In this document: in pieces, positions 10,832-19,472 of the stretch
Numbering within the stretch: the first letter of the stretch is position 1
Layout: every line of letters starts with the position of its first letter
Origin: Rhodobacteraceae bacterium KLH11
Lineage (GTDB): Bacteria; Pseudomonadota; Alphaproteobacteria; Rhodobacterales; Rhodobacteraceae
Assembly (NCBI GenBank): GCA_000158135.1
Contig: DS999531.1
Location: 1,330,135-1,379,283, forward strand
Length of the DNA: 49,149 nucleotides
Reading direction: 5' to 3'
Made by a program: the position numbers and the translations under genes
Notes under the pieces: model-generated
Database searches by the model: none
What the model was told of the DNA's origin: nothing
Seen by the model: only the letters and a program-made list of their open reading frames with translations

Positions 10832-11565
10832 TCGGTTTCCTTTGTTTGGTTCAGGTTATTGGGCTTTGGAAAGTTTGGACGGTCTTCGCCATAGTGGGTC
10901 GATAAATATTCAAGGATGACAGAATAGTCCGGTTCATCAATCTCGGACATACCTTGCTCATCTACCATCCATTCAAGCATTTCTTCCCAACCGTTCCGCG
11001 TAAGACCTTGTTGTGCGACAATCATCTCAGAATGGCAGGCCCCGCAGGCGTAGAAGGTTTCCTCCACACCTGGGGCATCAAATAAGACGCCGAATTCATA
11101 GTCTTCTTGGGCTGTTTCTGCCGAGCTTGCCTGTTCTGCGGGTGCATCAAATTTGATTGGTGTGTCGGATTTCGTATTTAGGTAGGCGATCAAATTTACC
11201 CTGTCAGCTTCCTTCTTCAACCCAGCGAACCCCATTTTGGTGCCCTTCACTTCTGATTTGGGCTTGGTAAAGAACGCGTCGAGCCGGTCCAGATCCCAAT
11301 TGCCACCATATTCAATAAGTGCCTTTGAGTACTTGTAGTTCGGACTGGCAGCGACAGCGCCGCCGACGATACCAAACAGGTTCGGACCAGATTTGTTCTT
11401 CCGGCCCGCATCTGTCGTATGGCAAGACTTGCATTTCTTGAACACGCGCTCACCCTTTGCAAGGTCGGCCTTGATAAGTTTGCTCACCATATCAGCGGCA
11501 GCAGGCCCAGCAGACAAAGCCCCGATACAGGCAAACAAAAAGGGTCGCAGCAAAGCGATTTTCAT
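10828..11565 (-). CDS. Dihaem cytochrome c, electron acceptor for the sulfite dehydrogenase
   Basis: 245 residues with a signal peptide ending near PAAA (residue 24). Domain 1 is a class I cytochrome c with CKSCH at 45-49 and axial methionine M111 (KGTKMGF). A linker rich in A, E and S (about 140-155) leads to a second haem site, CGACH at 174-178, in a shorter domain containing NGWEEMLEWMVDEQGM, a pattern seen in sulfite dehydrogenase cytochromes. SorU-type partners usually have only the first domain, so this looks like a fusion. It lies 63 bases after the Mo subunit gene and would pass electrons from sulfite to the respiratory chain. Confidence 0.88.
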   Translation of the reverse strand: MKIALLRPFLFACIGALSAGPAAADMVSKLIKADLAKGERVFKKCKSCHTTDAGRKNKSGPNLFGIVGGAVAASPNYKYSKALIEYGGNWDLDRLDAFFTKPKSEVKGTKMGFAGLKKEADRVNLIAYLNTKSDTPIKFDAPAEQASSAETAQEDYEFGVLFDAPGVEETFYACGACHSEMIVAQQGLTRNGWEEMLEWMVDEQGMSEIDEPDYSVILEYLSTHYGEDRPNFPKPNNLNQTKETE

Positions 11566-11628
11566 AACGTTCTCCGTGTTGTTGGAAGAAAGTCAGGGCG
11601 GTCCAATGCGAACCGTCCTAAGTTTCAC

Positions 11629-12924
11629 TTAGCTGACGCGCAGACCTACGCGGTGCATGGTGTTGTTCAGATACCCTTTCGGGTTCCAATCAATCGCAAA
11701 GGGCTGCATGTCGCCATTGCTGTCTGTTGCGCGCGCCCAGACCTCATAATACCCAGATTGTGGGAATACGACATTGGCCCTCCAATTTTGCCATGCGCCC
11801 GAATTGACCGGTGCGTCCAGCTCTGCCGTTTGCCAGGAGGTTCCGAAATCAATTGAAATCTCAACCTTTGAAACGTCCCGATCGCCAGACCAGGCGTGGC
11901 CACGGACCTCTGTTTCCATGCCGGAATCCGCACCGTTTGCCGGGAAGGTTACCAGTGATTTTACCGGCATCCGTTCGATAATGACAAAATCCTCTGTTTC
12001 CACTTTCTCGCCCGGTGCGACTTTACGGTTGGGTACGCGGTACGCCTTACCAGTCATTTTCGGGCCATCATGCACCTGATCGCGCAACTCGATACGCGTC
12101 AGCCATTTTTGCGCGGTGGAGGCGGGCCATCCCGGCACCACAAGACGCAAAGGCGCGCCGTTCATTGGATGCAGTGGCGCACCATTCATTTCGAACGCAA
12201 TCAGGATGTTGTCTGTCATGGCCTTGCTGATTGGCACACCGCGCGAGATCGGCAGTTTGTCGGGATCGCCCGACAGATGCGTGTCTGCGCCGTAATGCGC
12301 GGTATAGATCACGTTGGATTGCACGCCCGCTTTTTCCAATACGTTCTTAAGTCGAACACCGGTCCATTCCGAACACGCAACCGCGCCATAGGTCCATTGG
12401 TTACCTTTGGCGGGCGGATCAAAATAACCGCGGCCGTTGCCGCCGCACTCCAATGTTAACGCCATGGTGACAACTTCGAACTGCGCGCGCAGATCAGCAA
12501 TTGTCAGCTCCAATTGCGTGTCCACGAAGCCATCAATCGTCAAGGTCCATGTCGCGGGGTCTACATCTTCTGGTGGGATGCCATTGTTGCGAATGAAGTG
12601 GCGATTGGTCGGCGTGATTGCATCATCAAGGTTCTCGGGCGGCGTTTCCGCGTTTACCGGGCGATCATTGAGCAAAGTCAAACCATCTTTGCCTATCAGC
12701 ACGTTTTCTTGTGCCATGGCGGCGGGTACGAACCCAATGGGCATGTTACGATGGAACGGAATGGACGTTCCCAACATCGCACCCATTGTAGCCAATCCGG
12801 TTTTCCTTAAGAAACCCCGGCGATCAGGGTTGGCAACACGACCAAAAAACTTCCGATCCGCCTCCTCTGGACTTGCCGCAAAGAATTCACGTAAATTCTG
12901 TTTCTTGTCATCATCCAATGCCAT
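11629..12924 (-). CDS. Sulfite dehydrogenase, molybdopterin subunit (SorT/SoxC-like)
   Basis: 431 residues. A twin-arginine signal (DRRGFLRKTGLATMGAMLG, residues 34-52) with cleavage near AMA-QE sends the folded enzyme to the periplasm. The sulfite oxidase fold shows the molybdenum cysteine C160 in LTLECGGNGRG and the C-terminal dimerisation domain (SKVEISIDFGTSWQTAELD). It oxidises sulfite to sulfate and hands electrons to the cytochrome encoded next. The start has a strong ggagg site. The cluster resembles sorT-sorU with an adjacent ECF sigma in Sinorhizobium. SoxC is the alternative family, but no sox genes are present. Confidence 0.9.
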   Translation of the reverse strand: MALDDDKKQNLREFFAASPEEADRKFFGRVANPDRRGFLRKTGLATMGAMLGTSIPFHRNMPIGFVPAAMAQENVLIGKDGLTLLNDRPVNAETPPENLDDAITPTNRHFIRNNGIPPEDVDPATWTLTIDGFVDTQLELTIADLRAQFEVVTMALTLECGGNGRGYFDPPAKGNQWTYGAVACSEWTGVRLKNVLEKAGVQSNVIYTAHYGADTHLSGDPDKLPISRGVPISKAMTDNILIAFEMNGAPLHPMNGAPLRLVVPGWPASTAQKWLTRIELRDQVHDGPKMTGKAYRVPNRKVAPGEKVETEDFVIIERMPVKSLVTFPANGADSGMETEVRGHAWSGDRDVSKVEISIDFGTSWQTAELDAPVNSGAWQNWRANVVFPQSGYYEVWARATDSNGDMQPFAIDWNPKGYLNNTMHRVGLRVS

Positions 12925-12981
12925 TATTTCCTCCCAAAAATTGGCAACGCGGTATGCAACTGCACGCCGTCACTGGACAAG

Positions 12982-13008
12982 AGACGTGTGATCCTCGCGT
13001 TTTATTCC
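12982..13008 (-). promoter_or_regulatory. ECF-type promoter of the sulfite dehydrogenase operon
   Basis: Read on the minus strand, a -35 ggaata (13003-13008) and a -10 cgtct (12982-12986) are separated by 16 bases, 58 bases before the ATG. This form suits an alphaproteobacterial ECF sigma, most simply the one encoded at 9096-9653. Confidence 0.55.
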
Positions 13009-13130
13009 CAACAGTGTAAGGTTAGTGATTTTTCGAGACGTACATCGCCGGTCGAAACAACATTCCGCAATGAAAGCACAGACCTCTAAATGATTGGTGT
13101 ATTCAATAGCAGTCATTCGAGTGATCACTC

Positions 13131-13273
13131 CGAATGCCCGTTTTGTCCCGCGCCTTACCCGTTCGCTCAGGCTGGCGCGGACGGTAGCGATTTCTAGTAG
13201 CATACATTCGAGCATCAGGCGGCGGATTCAACGAAAGAGCCCGAATTGCCGAATGCTGCGCTAGACACCTACG
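13131..13273 (+). repeat. Island repeat, diverged copy R4
   Basis: Shares the order cccgttttgtcccgcgcc, ggtagcg, gtagcatacattcgagcatc, gagcccg, gaatgctgcgct with R1-R3 and R5 but with many substitutions. It fills much of the 433-base gap 12925-13357. A small inverted repeat attgaaa/tttcaat lies at 13319-13338; otherwise I see nothing in the gap beyond the promoter noted above. Confidence 0.6.
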
Positions 13274-13357
13274 ACTGTATTGCGCGGCAAATGAGTTTTG
13301 CGAAAGCTCGTACTATCTATTGAAAGGGAAATTTCAATGACGACAATCGCATTTTAA

Positions 13358-14746
13358 CTATAAGTTCTCGGCGTTGGAAAGCACATCAAGGCAAAACCTT
13401 AATGGGGTGCTTTTGGGAAGAGCGCAGTACCCATTTGATTGCAATATGTCCGAAGGCGCGCGTCCTCCTCCAATCAGTATGATAAGGAAGTCTTCGAAGG
13501 GCGGTAAAAGCTCCTCCGAGTCTTTGATTACTTCTTCTGCGGACAATGTTCCAAACGCCCCAAAAAGCGGAATGCTGATATCGCCTGTCACACCTTTGGG
13601 GTGCGCATGAATATACTGACGCACGGCCCAAACAGGATCATTGTAGAAGTTGTAGTGGTAAGCCCGATCCAATGAATCCAACTGGAATTCCAGGCTTTCT
13701 TGCTCAACATCTCCACTGCGCACACCCTGATAAATGTCTTTGATTTTGTCGTAGACCTCGGGCCATTCACGCGCCTCTACAGTCGCGCTGAGTGAAATCA
13801 TCGCTTTTTTCTCGCCCATGACAACAAAGTCCGACCGTGGATCGTAAGCCGCACGCATTGTCTGGCGAACAATACGAAACATCTCAGACCCTTGGTTGGC
13901 ACCGATATAGTCGGTCAAGAGATTTGCCCCAAGCTGGTCATTCACATTCCTGAACTCTTCAGCGGACACAAACAGGATCAGCATCTCGGTAGAATCTGGG
14001 TCGGCAAAATGCACAATACCCTTTGGCAGTGTAAACGTGTTCTTACCTCCGCCGGTCAGCGCTGCGACCCATTTGGCTATGGGAAGCTCCCATTTCGTTG
14101 CTGCGGTCGGCAGATTTTTTATCAGCCGATCAGTGCGACCTTTCACTACCTGGTCCTCCGATCTCAAAATCGCCTGAATTGGGCGGCCGAAACGAATGTC
14201 GCCGTCGTTTACTCCATTGGCTGCATCGCCGGGCTCGTGATCTAGGTAGTCAGCGACTTCGGTCAGTACATCTGAGGGTCTTCTTGTTATTGTCGAGTGG
14301 GTTTGACTTAGCCGTTCAAGCTCTCTTGCATACCAGTCGCTCGAATACTCCGGTTTGAGCAAGAGATTCCGAAGGTGAACGAGGGTTTCCGGAAAAACCT
14401 CGTTTGGCCCCGAGACGGTGAGTATCAGGTTTTGTCCGGTGACATCGACTTGTTGCTCAACCCCTTTCAAATTCAGAAATGAATTAATTTCATAGGAAGA
14501 GCGGCTTGATGTTCCGCCTGACACGATACTTGAGATGCCGGCCTTCAGAGCGGCCACACGGTCTTGCGTAGGATGATCAATGGGCCAAACTAAAGATAAA
14601 GCAGAAGTTCCGTTTTGAAGGGGGTTGAGTTCTAAAAATACCGTTTCACTAGATGTTGCGACAAGTTCTGCGCGTACGGCTTGTGGTGTCAGCAGGCAAA
14701 AAACCGCAAAAAATGTTGAAAAAAGGCGACCTGTGGGAACGTTCAT
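13358..14746 (-). CDS. M16-family peptidase-like protein without the zinc motif
   Basis: 462 residues with a signal peptide (FFAVFCLLTPQAVRA, to about residue 26). The mature part has the M16 layout: N-terminal domain (LSLVWPIDHPTQDRVAALKA), glycine-rich linker, then a C-terminal domain with DQLGANLLTDYIGAN. No HxxEH is present, so it should be the non-catalytic partner of a heterodimeric M16 protease. It starts one base after the stop of the catalytic subunit gene, in a two-gene operon. The substrate is unknown. Confidence 0.75.
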   Translation of the reverse strand: MNVPTGRLFSTFFAVFCLLTPQAVRAELVATSSETVFLELNPLQNGTSALSLVWPIDHPTQDRVAALKAGISSIVSGGTSSRSSYEINSFLNLKGVEQQVDVTGQNLILTVSGPNEVFPETLVHLRNLLLKPEYSSDWYARELERLSQTHSTITRRPSDVLTEVADYLDHEPGDAANGVNDGDIRFGRPIQAILRSEDQVVKGRTDRLIKNLPTAATKWELPIAKWVAALTGGGKNTFTLPKGIVHFADPDSTEMLILFVSAEEFRNVNDQLGANLLTDYIGANQGSEMFRIVRQTMRAAYDPRSDFVVMGEKKAMISLSATVEAREWPEVYDKIKDIYQGVRSGDVEQESLEFQLDSLDRAYHYNFYNDPVWAVRQYIHAHPKGVTGDISIPLFGAFGTLSAEEVIKDSEELLPPFEDFLIILIGGGRAPSDILQSNGYCALPKSTPLRFCLDVLSNAENL

Positions 14747-14747
14747 C

Positions 14748-16037
14748 TTATTCTACTTTTTCGGCTAGAACGAAGGAGGTCGCTGACGGTTGCACAACGG
14801 TTTCCGCAAATTCGATGACTTCCTGATCTGTCGTGTTGCTCAAAATGTCGGCGAAGACCGACGGGGTTACAGGGGGAAAACCATCGGATGCCACATTTTG
14901 CAGAAACCACAACAATGCCGTGGGCCGACGCGCCGAATTCTGCGCCCAAACTACTTCTGCCTGACGCGCCTGACTTATCTCTTTTTTGCTGATTGGCTCG
15001 TTCAACAAATTGGCCAAGGTCTCTTTCAGCAGGTCATGTGCGTCGTCCAGGCTGAAACCGGGCATGAGTTGCAAATCGATTGTTAGTTCAAGATCGGCAT
15101 TTTTTGCGAAGTACCAGTCGATGCTATAGTCAAGAACCCTTGCGTCTTCGTGGTACAAGGCCTTGGAAAGCCTTTCGTTTAAGACGCTCGTTCCAATAAA
15201 AAACGTTCCTTGCATATCGATACTGGTTGATCGATCTTTGAAGTCTATGAATTTGGCCAACTGCACCATGTCGCGCTCTAACCTGTCAGACTTCAAACGC
15301 TCAACGGATCGAAGTGCCGGATCTGGTTTGTGGTCCAGCCAAGGCTTTTGAGGAACCTCAGAGGGTTCTGTGTCACCAAAAATAAGCCCTACAAGTTCTT
15401 CGGCTTTTTCAGGTTCGATGTTACCTGATACGACTAACGTCACATTTGACGGAACATAGTGTTCCTTGTGAAACTGATAGGCTTTCTCAAGGCTTAGATT
15501 GGGCAAATCTTCGATGGTGTTGTCTGCTCTGCCACGCGTAGTGTCATAAAGGTTTTGAAGCGCAATCCGTGTCAGCCAGCGATACGGAGACTGCCTTTCC
15601 CGAAGCAGGGTTTCACGCTGAACAATATCAATTTCGCTTTCCGCAAATCCTTTTGGCAAAGACGGCGTATCAAGGACGGCCCGAGACAGCCGTAGCAATT
15701 TCTCTATTTCAGAAGGTACGCCGGAATTGATGTAAACCGTCGAGACATTGTACGTTGACGCATAAATATCGCGCTCTCGCGGTTTTCTAAGTATGGTCGC
15801 GTCCGCTGAAAACGCGGCCAGATGCTCGGTTAGATGAGCTGTTCCGGAAGGGGCAGGATCATCATACGCCCCGGAAAGGACGATCAACTGAACGTCCACG
15901 CGCTCGACGTCCAGCATCGGGACCACATAGGCTGCATGTAGTCCGCCTTTCTCAGAAAGAGGGATGACGCTCTGAGCTTGAGCAGGTCCCGAAAACACGA
16001 AGAAAAAAAGCGAAAGAAACAACGCAACTGTGCGCAT
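14748..16037 (-). CDS. M16-family zinc metallopeptidase, catalytic subunit
   Basis: 429 residues, signal peptide cleaved near GPAQA-QS (residue 21). The inverted zinc motif HLTEH is at 68-72, and the third ligand is probably E142 in IVQRETLL. The C-terminal M16 domain runs from about 190 (YVPSNVTLVVSGNIEPEKAE). The protein acts in the periplasm, probably as a dimer with the inactive homologue encoded next. Neither is close to the usual roseobacter M16 pair, and low similarity to standard family members is apparent. Confidence 0.85.
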   Translation of the reverse strand: MRTVALFLSLFFFVFSGPAQAQSVIPLSEKGGLHAAYVVPMLDVERVDVQLIVLSGAYDDPAPSGTAHLTEHLAAFSADATILRKPRERDIYASTYNVSTVYINSGVPSEIEKLLRLSRAVLDTPSLPKGFAESEIDIVQRETLLRERQSPYRWLTRIALQNLYDTTRGRADNTIEDLPNLSLEKAYQFHKEHYVPSNVTLVVSGNIEPEKAEELVGLIFGDTEPSEVPQKPWLDHKPDPALRSVERLKSDRLERDMVQLAKFIDFKDRSTSIDMQGTFFIGTSVLNERLSKALYHEDARVLDYSIDWYFAKNADLELTIDLQLMPGFSLDDAHDLLKETLANLLNEPISKKEISQARQAEVVWAQNSARRPTALLWFLQNVASDGFPPVTPSVFADILSNTTDQEVIEFAETVVQPSATSFVLAEKVE

Positions 16038-16278
16038 CGATGCCCTTTGGTTTGTGTCACTTTAAGCCAAACGTCCAACATCAGCCGTGCAACGAAAGCG
16101 ACAATGGTTTGCTAAACTCTTGTGCGAATAGAGTCGCTATTTCAAGCGGCCAATTGAAAACCTATCAAATTGTGTTCAGTTTGAGACCAAACATACCGGA
16201 ACTAGTGCCTCGATCTTCTGTCGATAGATCAGCCGAAAGCAATACCTCATAAAGCAGCGGCGAGTGAGAGTTGTCCTA

Positions 16279-16316
16279 TAAAGTTCAAGAAGGCAATTAA
16301 AGTTCAAGAAGGCAAT
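16279..16316 (+). repeat. Tandem 19-bp duplication
   Basis: The unit taaagttcaagaaggcaat is present twice in direct succession without mismatch. It lies in the 612-base gap 16038-16649, which holds no convincing gene. Confidence 0.9.
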
Positions 16317-16466
16317 GTCTGTTCTGTGACACCGAAGAAGTCGTTGGTTCGAAGAGGGCGAAGGTCGGGATTGTCCGCACAGCGGAAGTCAAATAGTAGC
16401 AACGATGACGTCCGCTTGGCGATTAAACCTGACATCTCAATTGCGTTCGGCAACGGTGGTTGCGCC

Positions 16467-16479
16467 CTCCCGCAACCAG
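16467..16479 (+). repeat. Candidate distal attachment site (tRNA-fMet 3' end fragment)
   Basis: The 13-mer ctcccgcaaccag equals 3567-3579, the end of the partial tRNA-fMet copy plus the next base. A hairpin that looks like a tRNA terminator follows (16492-16509). This suits the right end of an element inserted at the tRNA. Confidence 0.5.
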
Positions 16480-16491
16480 CAGAGTCGAACA

Positions 16492-16509
16492 AGCCGTCCT
16501 TGGGCGGCT
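16492..16509 (+). terminator. Hairpin after the distal att fragment
   Basis: Arms agccgtcc and gggcggct meet with almost no loop and are followed by ttgttc. It may be the original terminator of the tRNA-fMet gene, displaced by the insertion. Confidence 0.45.
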
Positions 16510-16649
16510 TTGTTCATTCTGGGATGCTCCCAACGCAAGCAAGGCGCTTAACAAATCTGCCTTTCGCGGCATTCGCGCCAATGGCCGCTTTCAGCGTTCC
16601 TTGAGAACCTGTAGGCTGACAACTCATTGAATCGAGTTTTGGTTAGACA

Positions 16650-17321
16650 ATGAGTGATCCCACTAACGACATTTACGATCCAGCATTTGTAGCGGACCTC
16701 TTTGACCGTTGTTCATCGAGCTATAGAAGGTGGAGCGCAATTAGTTCGTTTGGTTTTATCGCGCTCTGGAGACGTCAATGTGTCGCTCGCCTAGACGCTC
16801 CACAAGACGCTCAACCCGTTGTAGTTGATTTGATGGCAGGAACAGGTGAGGTCTGGCCCTACTTGCTACGCCGCTTCCCTAAGTTGGATAGGGTCACAGC
16901 TTTAGACATTTCCCATCGTATGCATCTTGAAGCTGTTGATCGGCTGCACGGTCCTTACGCTACGAAGATCACCCATATTGAAGCGGATGCTTTAAAAACC
17001 GACCTCCCGGCTAACTACGCGGACCTTTTGGTATCTACATTCGGTCTCAAAACGTTCAACGCTGACCAGCAGGCTGTCCTCGCACGACAGATTGCTCGGA
17101 TACTAAAGCCGGGAGGAAGTTTCGCGTTGATCGAAGCGTCAGATCCAAAAGGCTGGGCACTCCGTCCAATCTACCGGATTTACCTAGATAAGATGCTTCC
17201 GATGGTTGAGCGCTATTTCCTCAGAGGTGCAAACGACTTCAGCATGATTGGAACTTACACACGCAACTTCGGCAACAGTACCCAAACCTGCCAAACTAGA
17301 CCAACAGATGCGCTCCTATAA
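16650..17321 (+). CDS. Class I SAM-dependent methyltransferase, C-terminus truncated
   Basis: 223 residues. Motif I is VVDLMAGTGEVWPYL (about 58-72), motif II LDISHRMHLEA, and motif post I/III LKPGGSFALIEAS. It is related to UbiE-like enzymes. Homologues I know of end about 30 residues further, with a YFFGCATG-type block after the TYTRNFG segment. Here the frame leaves the family at NST and stops soon after, and no other frame restores the tail. The gene is probably damaged. It lies just outside the island's proposed right end. Confidence 0.7.
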   Translation: MSDPTNDIYDPAFVADLFDRCSSSYRRWSAISSFGFIALWRRQCVARLDAPQDAQPVVVDLMAGTGEVWPYLLRRFPKLDRVTALDISHRMHLEAVDRLHGPYATKITHIEADALKTDLPANYADLLVSTFGLKTFNADQQAVLARQIARILKPGGSFALIEASDPKGWALRPIYRIYLDKMLPMVERYFLRGANDFSMIGTYTRNFGNSTQTCQTRPTDALL

Positions 17322-17539
17322 ACTTTCCATTTCCTAATTTTCGCGTTCTTATCCGTGATCCACAATTCAGCACCGAACAACCCGAACACCTTAAGAATGA
17401 TGCTTTTTTTGGTGATGGTGTTTTCTCGACTGAGCAGCCAAGATTGATTTCATGCGAACGCTCATCAAACGAAATACCAAATTGCTCCTATAAGTTGTTG
17501 TTTCCGATCGTTCACAATGTCAGCCTTTACGTGAAAGGT

Positions 17540-17650
17540 ATAGGGCGTGCCCCGGATCAGGAAATTCTTTGCGGGCTCACCCCAGGCACGGGTCAACCAA
17601 TCGGTGTCAGCCTGAAACCCGCCCGAAGCGACGATGATCCCTTTAGGCGC
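17540..17650 (-). pseudogene. Fragment of an FAD-dependent tricarballylate/fumarate-type dehydrogenase
   Basis: The minus strand reads GIIVASGGFQADTDWLTRAW and then NFLIRGTPY, matching the FAD-binding region of TcuA/fumarate reductase flavoproteins. Only about 37 codons remain, and neither end continues into the family. The rest of the 338-base gap 17322-17659 shows no recognisable gene. Confidence 0.65.
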
Positions 17651-17659
17651 GCAAGAAAA

Positions 17660-18889
17660 TCAGGCGATAGGCACGGTCTTGAGATGCGCCTCAATGGCGG
17701 CTCGCATATCTTCTGACATGGGCAGGTTCGATTTTTCAGCGCGCCAGTGCTGATGAAATAGCGCTACGGTTTCGCGGGCTGTATCCAGAACAAACTTCTC
17801 GGGCAGCGCTGCTTTTGCTGCCACATGCGAGAGCTCGTCTTCGTTGAAATCTGCAAACGCTTTGGAACGTGAGATATTCAGCGCGTGCTGATCGCCAGGG
17901 ATGTAAGAGATCGTGGAGACGAAATCATAGGCTGGTGCCAGCGATACATTGCGCCGGTCCGGATAGATCAGCGACCAGTTCTTAAGATGCATGTCGCCAT
18001 TCCCGATCAACGCGTTAAATGTCAGGCGGCGAATAAACTCGATAATGTCGGCATCATTGCCCTCAGCAGCAAGGACTTGCGCAATGTTGCGCATGCTGGC
18101 GTTCTTGTATTTGTCTTCGGCATAAACACCATAGATTTGCGCGAAATCTTCGATGTGGACGCTGGTGCCGTCATCGAGCCGGTCGAAGCGTTTGATCACA
18201 AATGCCTTTTCGCCAATTTTGTCGACCCCATCGGGGATATTCCCGATGGAAGCAATATCGACCAGATCGATCGTCGGAACGTTCATGCCGATCAGGTCAG
18301 CAAGGCGCATCATCGAAAACTCGTTCTCGGGCACACCTGCGTATTCGCGTGACGGCAGTTTGACGATCCATGATCCACCAACGCCGGAGGCGGGAATGGT
18401 CAAACCGCCGCTGGCTTCTTGCACAGCGGAAAACTTGAGTTGCACACCGGCAAGCGAGAAGCGAAGGGCATTTTCGCGATGACCATAATTATCGTTGCGA
18501 TCATCATCACCACCATCATCAAGATCGGGCGGCCAGGTTTCACCATCGGCGGGGCGTATGGTAATAGCTCCCGGCAAGTCATGACCCAGCGCCCAAAGCA
18601 GGTAGAATTCTCGCTCTTCGTTGATCTTGGCCTTTTGCGCGAGATAGCTGCGCAAATGCCCTTCTGGCAAAAGGTTCGAAAAGAACGGCATGACGCGCTT
18701 TTGATAGGGCCGGAAGTCGGTCAGCAGTGTGCCGAACTCGTCCTTGAAACCAAGTCCGAGCGTTGGACGGTCGGGGTTGTCGATGTAGGCATCGTTGAAG
18801 GCAAAGATTGTACGATCACCGCCGACATTGGTCAGGGTGCCAATTGGCTCGCCGTGAAGGAGCACGTCAAGAACAGCAACATCAGCCAT
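17660..18889 (-). CDS. hipA: HipA-type serine/threonine kinase toxin
   Basis: 409 residues. The N-terminal HipA domain (about 1-110: LDVLLHGEPIGTLTNV, VMPFFSNLLPEG) is followed by the kinase domain with SLAGVQLKFSA at about 145-155 (the P-loop-like motif), catalytic GNGDMHLKNWSL and metal-binding AYDFVST. An acidic stretch near 123-133 (DLDDGGDDD) is unusual. The start at 18889 is chosen because ggagg lies 5-6 bases upstream; an ATG directly before it is too close. It overlaps hipB by 8 bases. HipA phosphorylates a translation factor (a tRNA synthetase in known cases) and is held by HipB. Confidence 0.9.
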   Translation of the reverse strand: MADVAVLDVLLHGEPIGTLTNVGGDRTIFAFNDAYIDNPDRPTLGLGFKDEFGTLLTDFRPYQKRVMPFFSNLLPEGHLRSYLAQKAKINEEREFYLLWALGHDLPGAITIRPADGETWPPDLDDGGDDDRNDNYGHRENALRFSLAGVQLKFSAVQEASGGLTIPASGVGGSWIVKLPSREYAGVPENEFSMMRLADLIGMNVPTIDLVDIASIGNIPDGVDKIGEKAFVIKRFDRLDDGTSVHIEDFAQIYGVYAEDKYKNASMRNIAQVLAAEGNDADIIEFIRRLTFNALIGNGDMHLKNWSLIYPDRRNVSLAPAYDFVSTISYIPGDQHALNISRSKAFADFNEDELSHVAAKAALPEKFVLDTARETVALFHQHWRAEKSNLPMSEDMRAAIEAHLKTVPIA

Positions 18890-19472
18890 CATCACCTCCA
18901 TCCAGACGGTAAGCGGCGCGTGTGGGGCGAAGGTGTTCTGTGGCGCTTTGCGCATGAGCGAGAGTGTTCCGATATGCTCTGATGGCTTCGTTGGCAGGCT
19001 TGAAAGCATCTGTATCGGTTGTGGTTTTTACGCTTTCTACGATTTTCCGAATATTGCGAAGCTGTTCAGAGTCCTTCACTAAGTTCTGGAACTGGCTGAG
19101 ATCCCTAAAGTTACGCTGAAGGTGATCAAGTCCCTCGACTTTCGCAGGATGAACACTGAGTGATTTCAGGGTCTTTTCTATCTTGCGAAACTCCTTGCCG
19201 ATTGCTGAATCAACCATCGGAGACGTCCCTACGCTCCTTGTTACTGATTTGACCGCCGGAACAGCCTTGCGCGGGACAAGCACAAGCTCCAAATCAAGCG
19301 CGTGGGCAATGGCAGTAAGGCTGGAAGTGCGCAAATCGACCGTATTGTTCTCGATCTTGGAGATATGGGATTGCGGCACGCCCGCGCGGGCGCTAAGCGC
19401 GCGCTGGCTCAACCCCTTTTGTTCCCGCGCCTTGCGCAGGGTTTCTGCGACTTGTTCCGTTGCGTAGTTCAT
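18882..19472 (-). CDS. hipB: HipB-type XRE antitoxin/repressor with long C-terminal extension
   Basis: 196 residues. Residues 8-62 form an XRE helix-turn-helix (LRKAREQKGLSQRALSARAG, VPQSHISKIEN). A further 130 residues follow, with helices around FRKIEKTLKSL and ENLVKDSEQLRNIRKIVES-like sequence (QFQNLVKDSEQLRNIRKIV). Escherichia coli HipB is about 88 residues, so the tail is extra and may carry the toxin-neutralising or a sensory role. Several 18-24 bp palindromes sit directly upstream of the start codon, so autorepression is likely. Confidence 0.88.
   Translation of the reverse strand: MNYATEQVAETLRKAREQKGLSQRALSARAGVPQSHISKIENNTVDLRTSSLTAIAHALDLELVLVPRKAVPAVKSVTRSVGTSPMVDSAIGKEFRKIEKTLKSLSVHPAKVEGLDHLQRNFRDLSQFQNLVKDSEQLRNIRKIVESVKTTTDTDAFKPANEAIRAYRNTLAHAQSATEHLRPTRAAYRLDGGDDG

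Noticed and set aside
16304..16604. Small overlapping open frames between the M16 gene and the methyltransferase
   Set aside because: No start signals, no recognisable motifs, and they cross the att-like fragment and hairpin.
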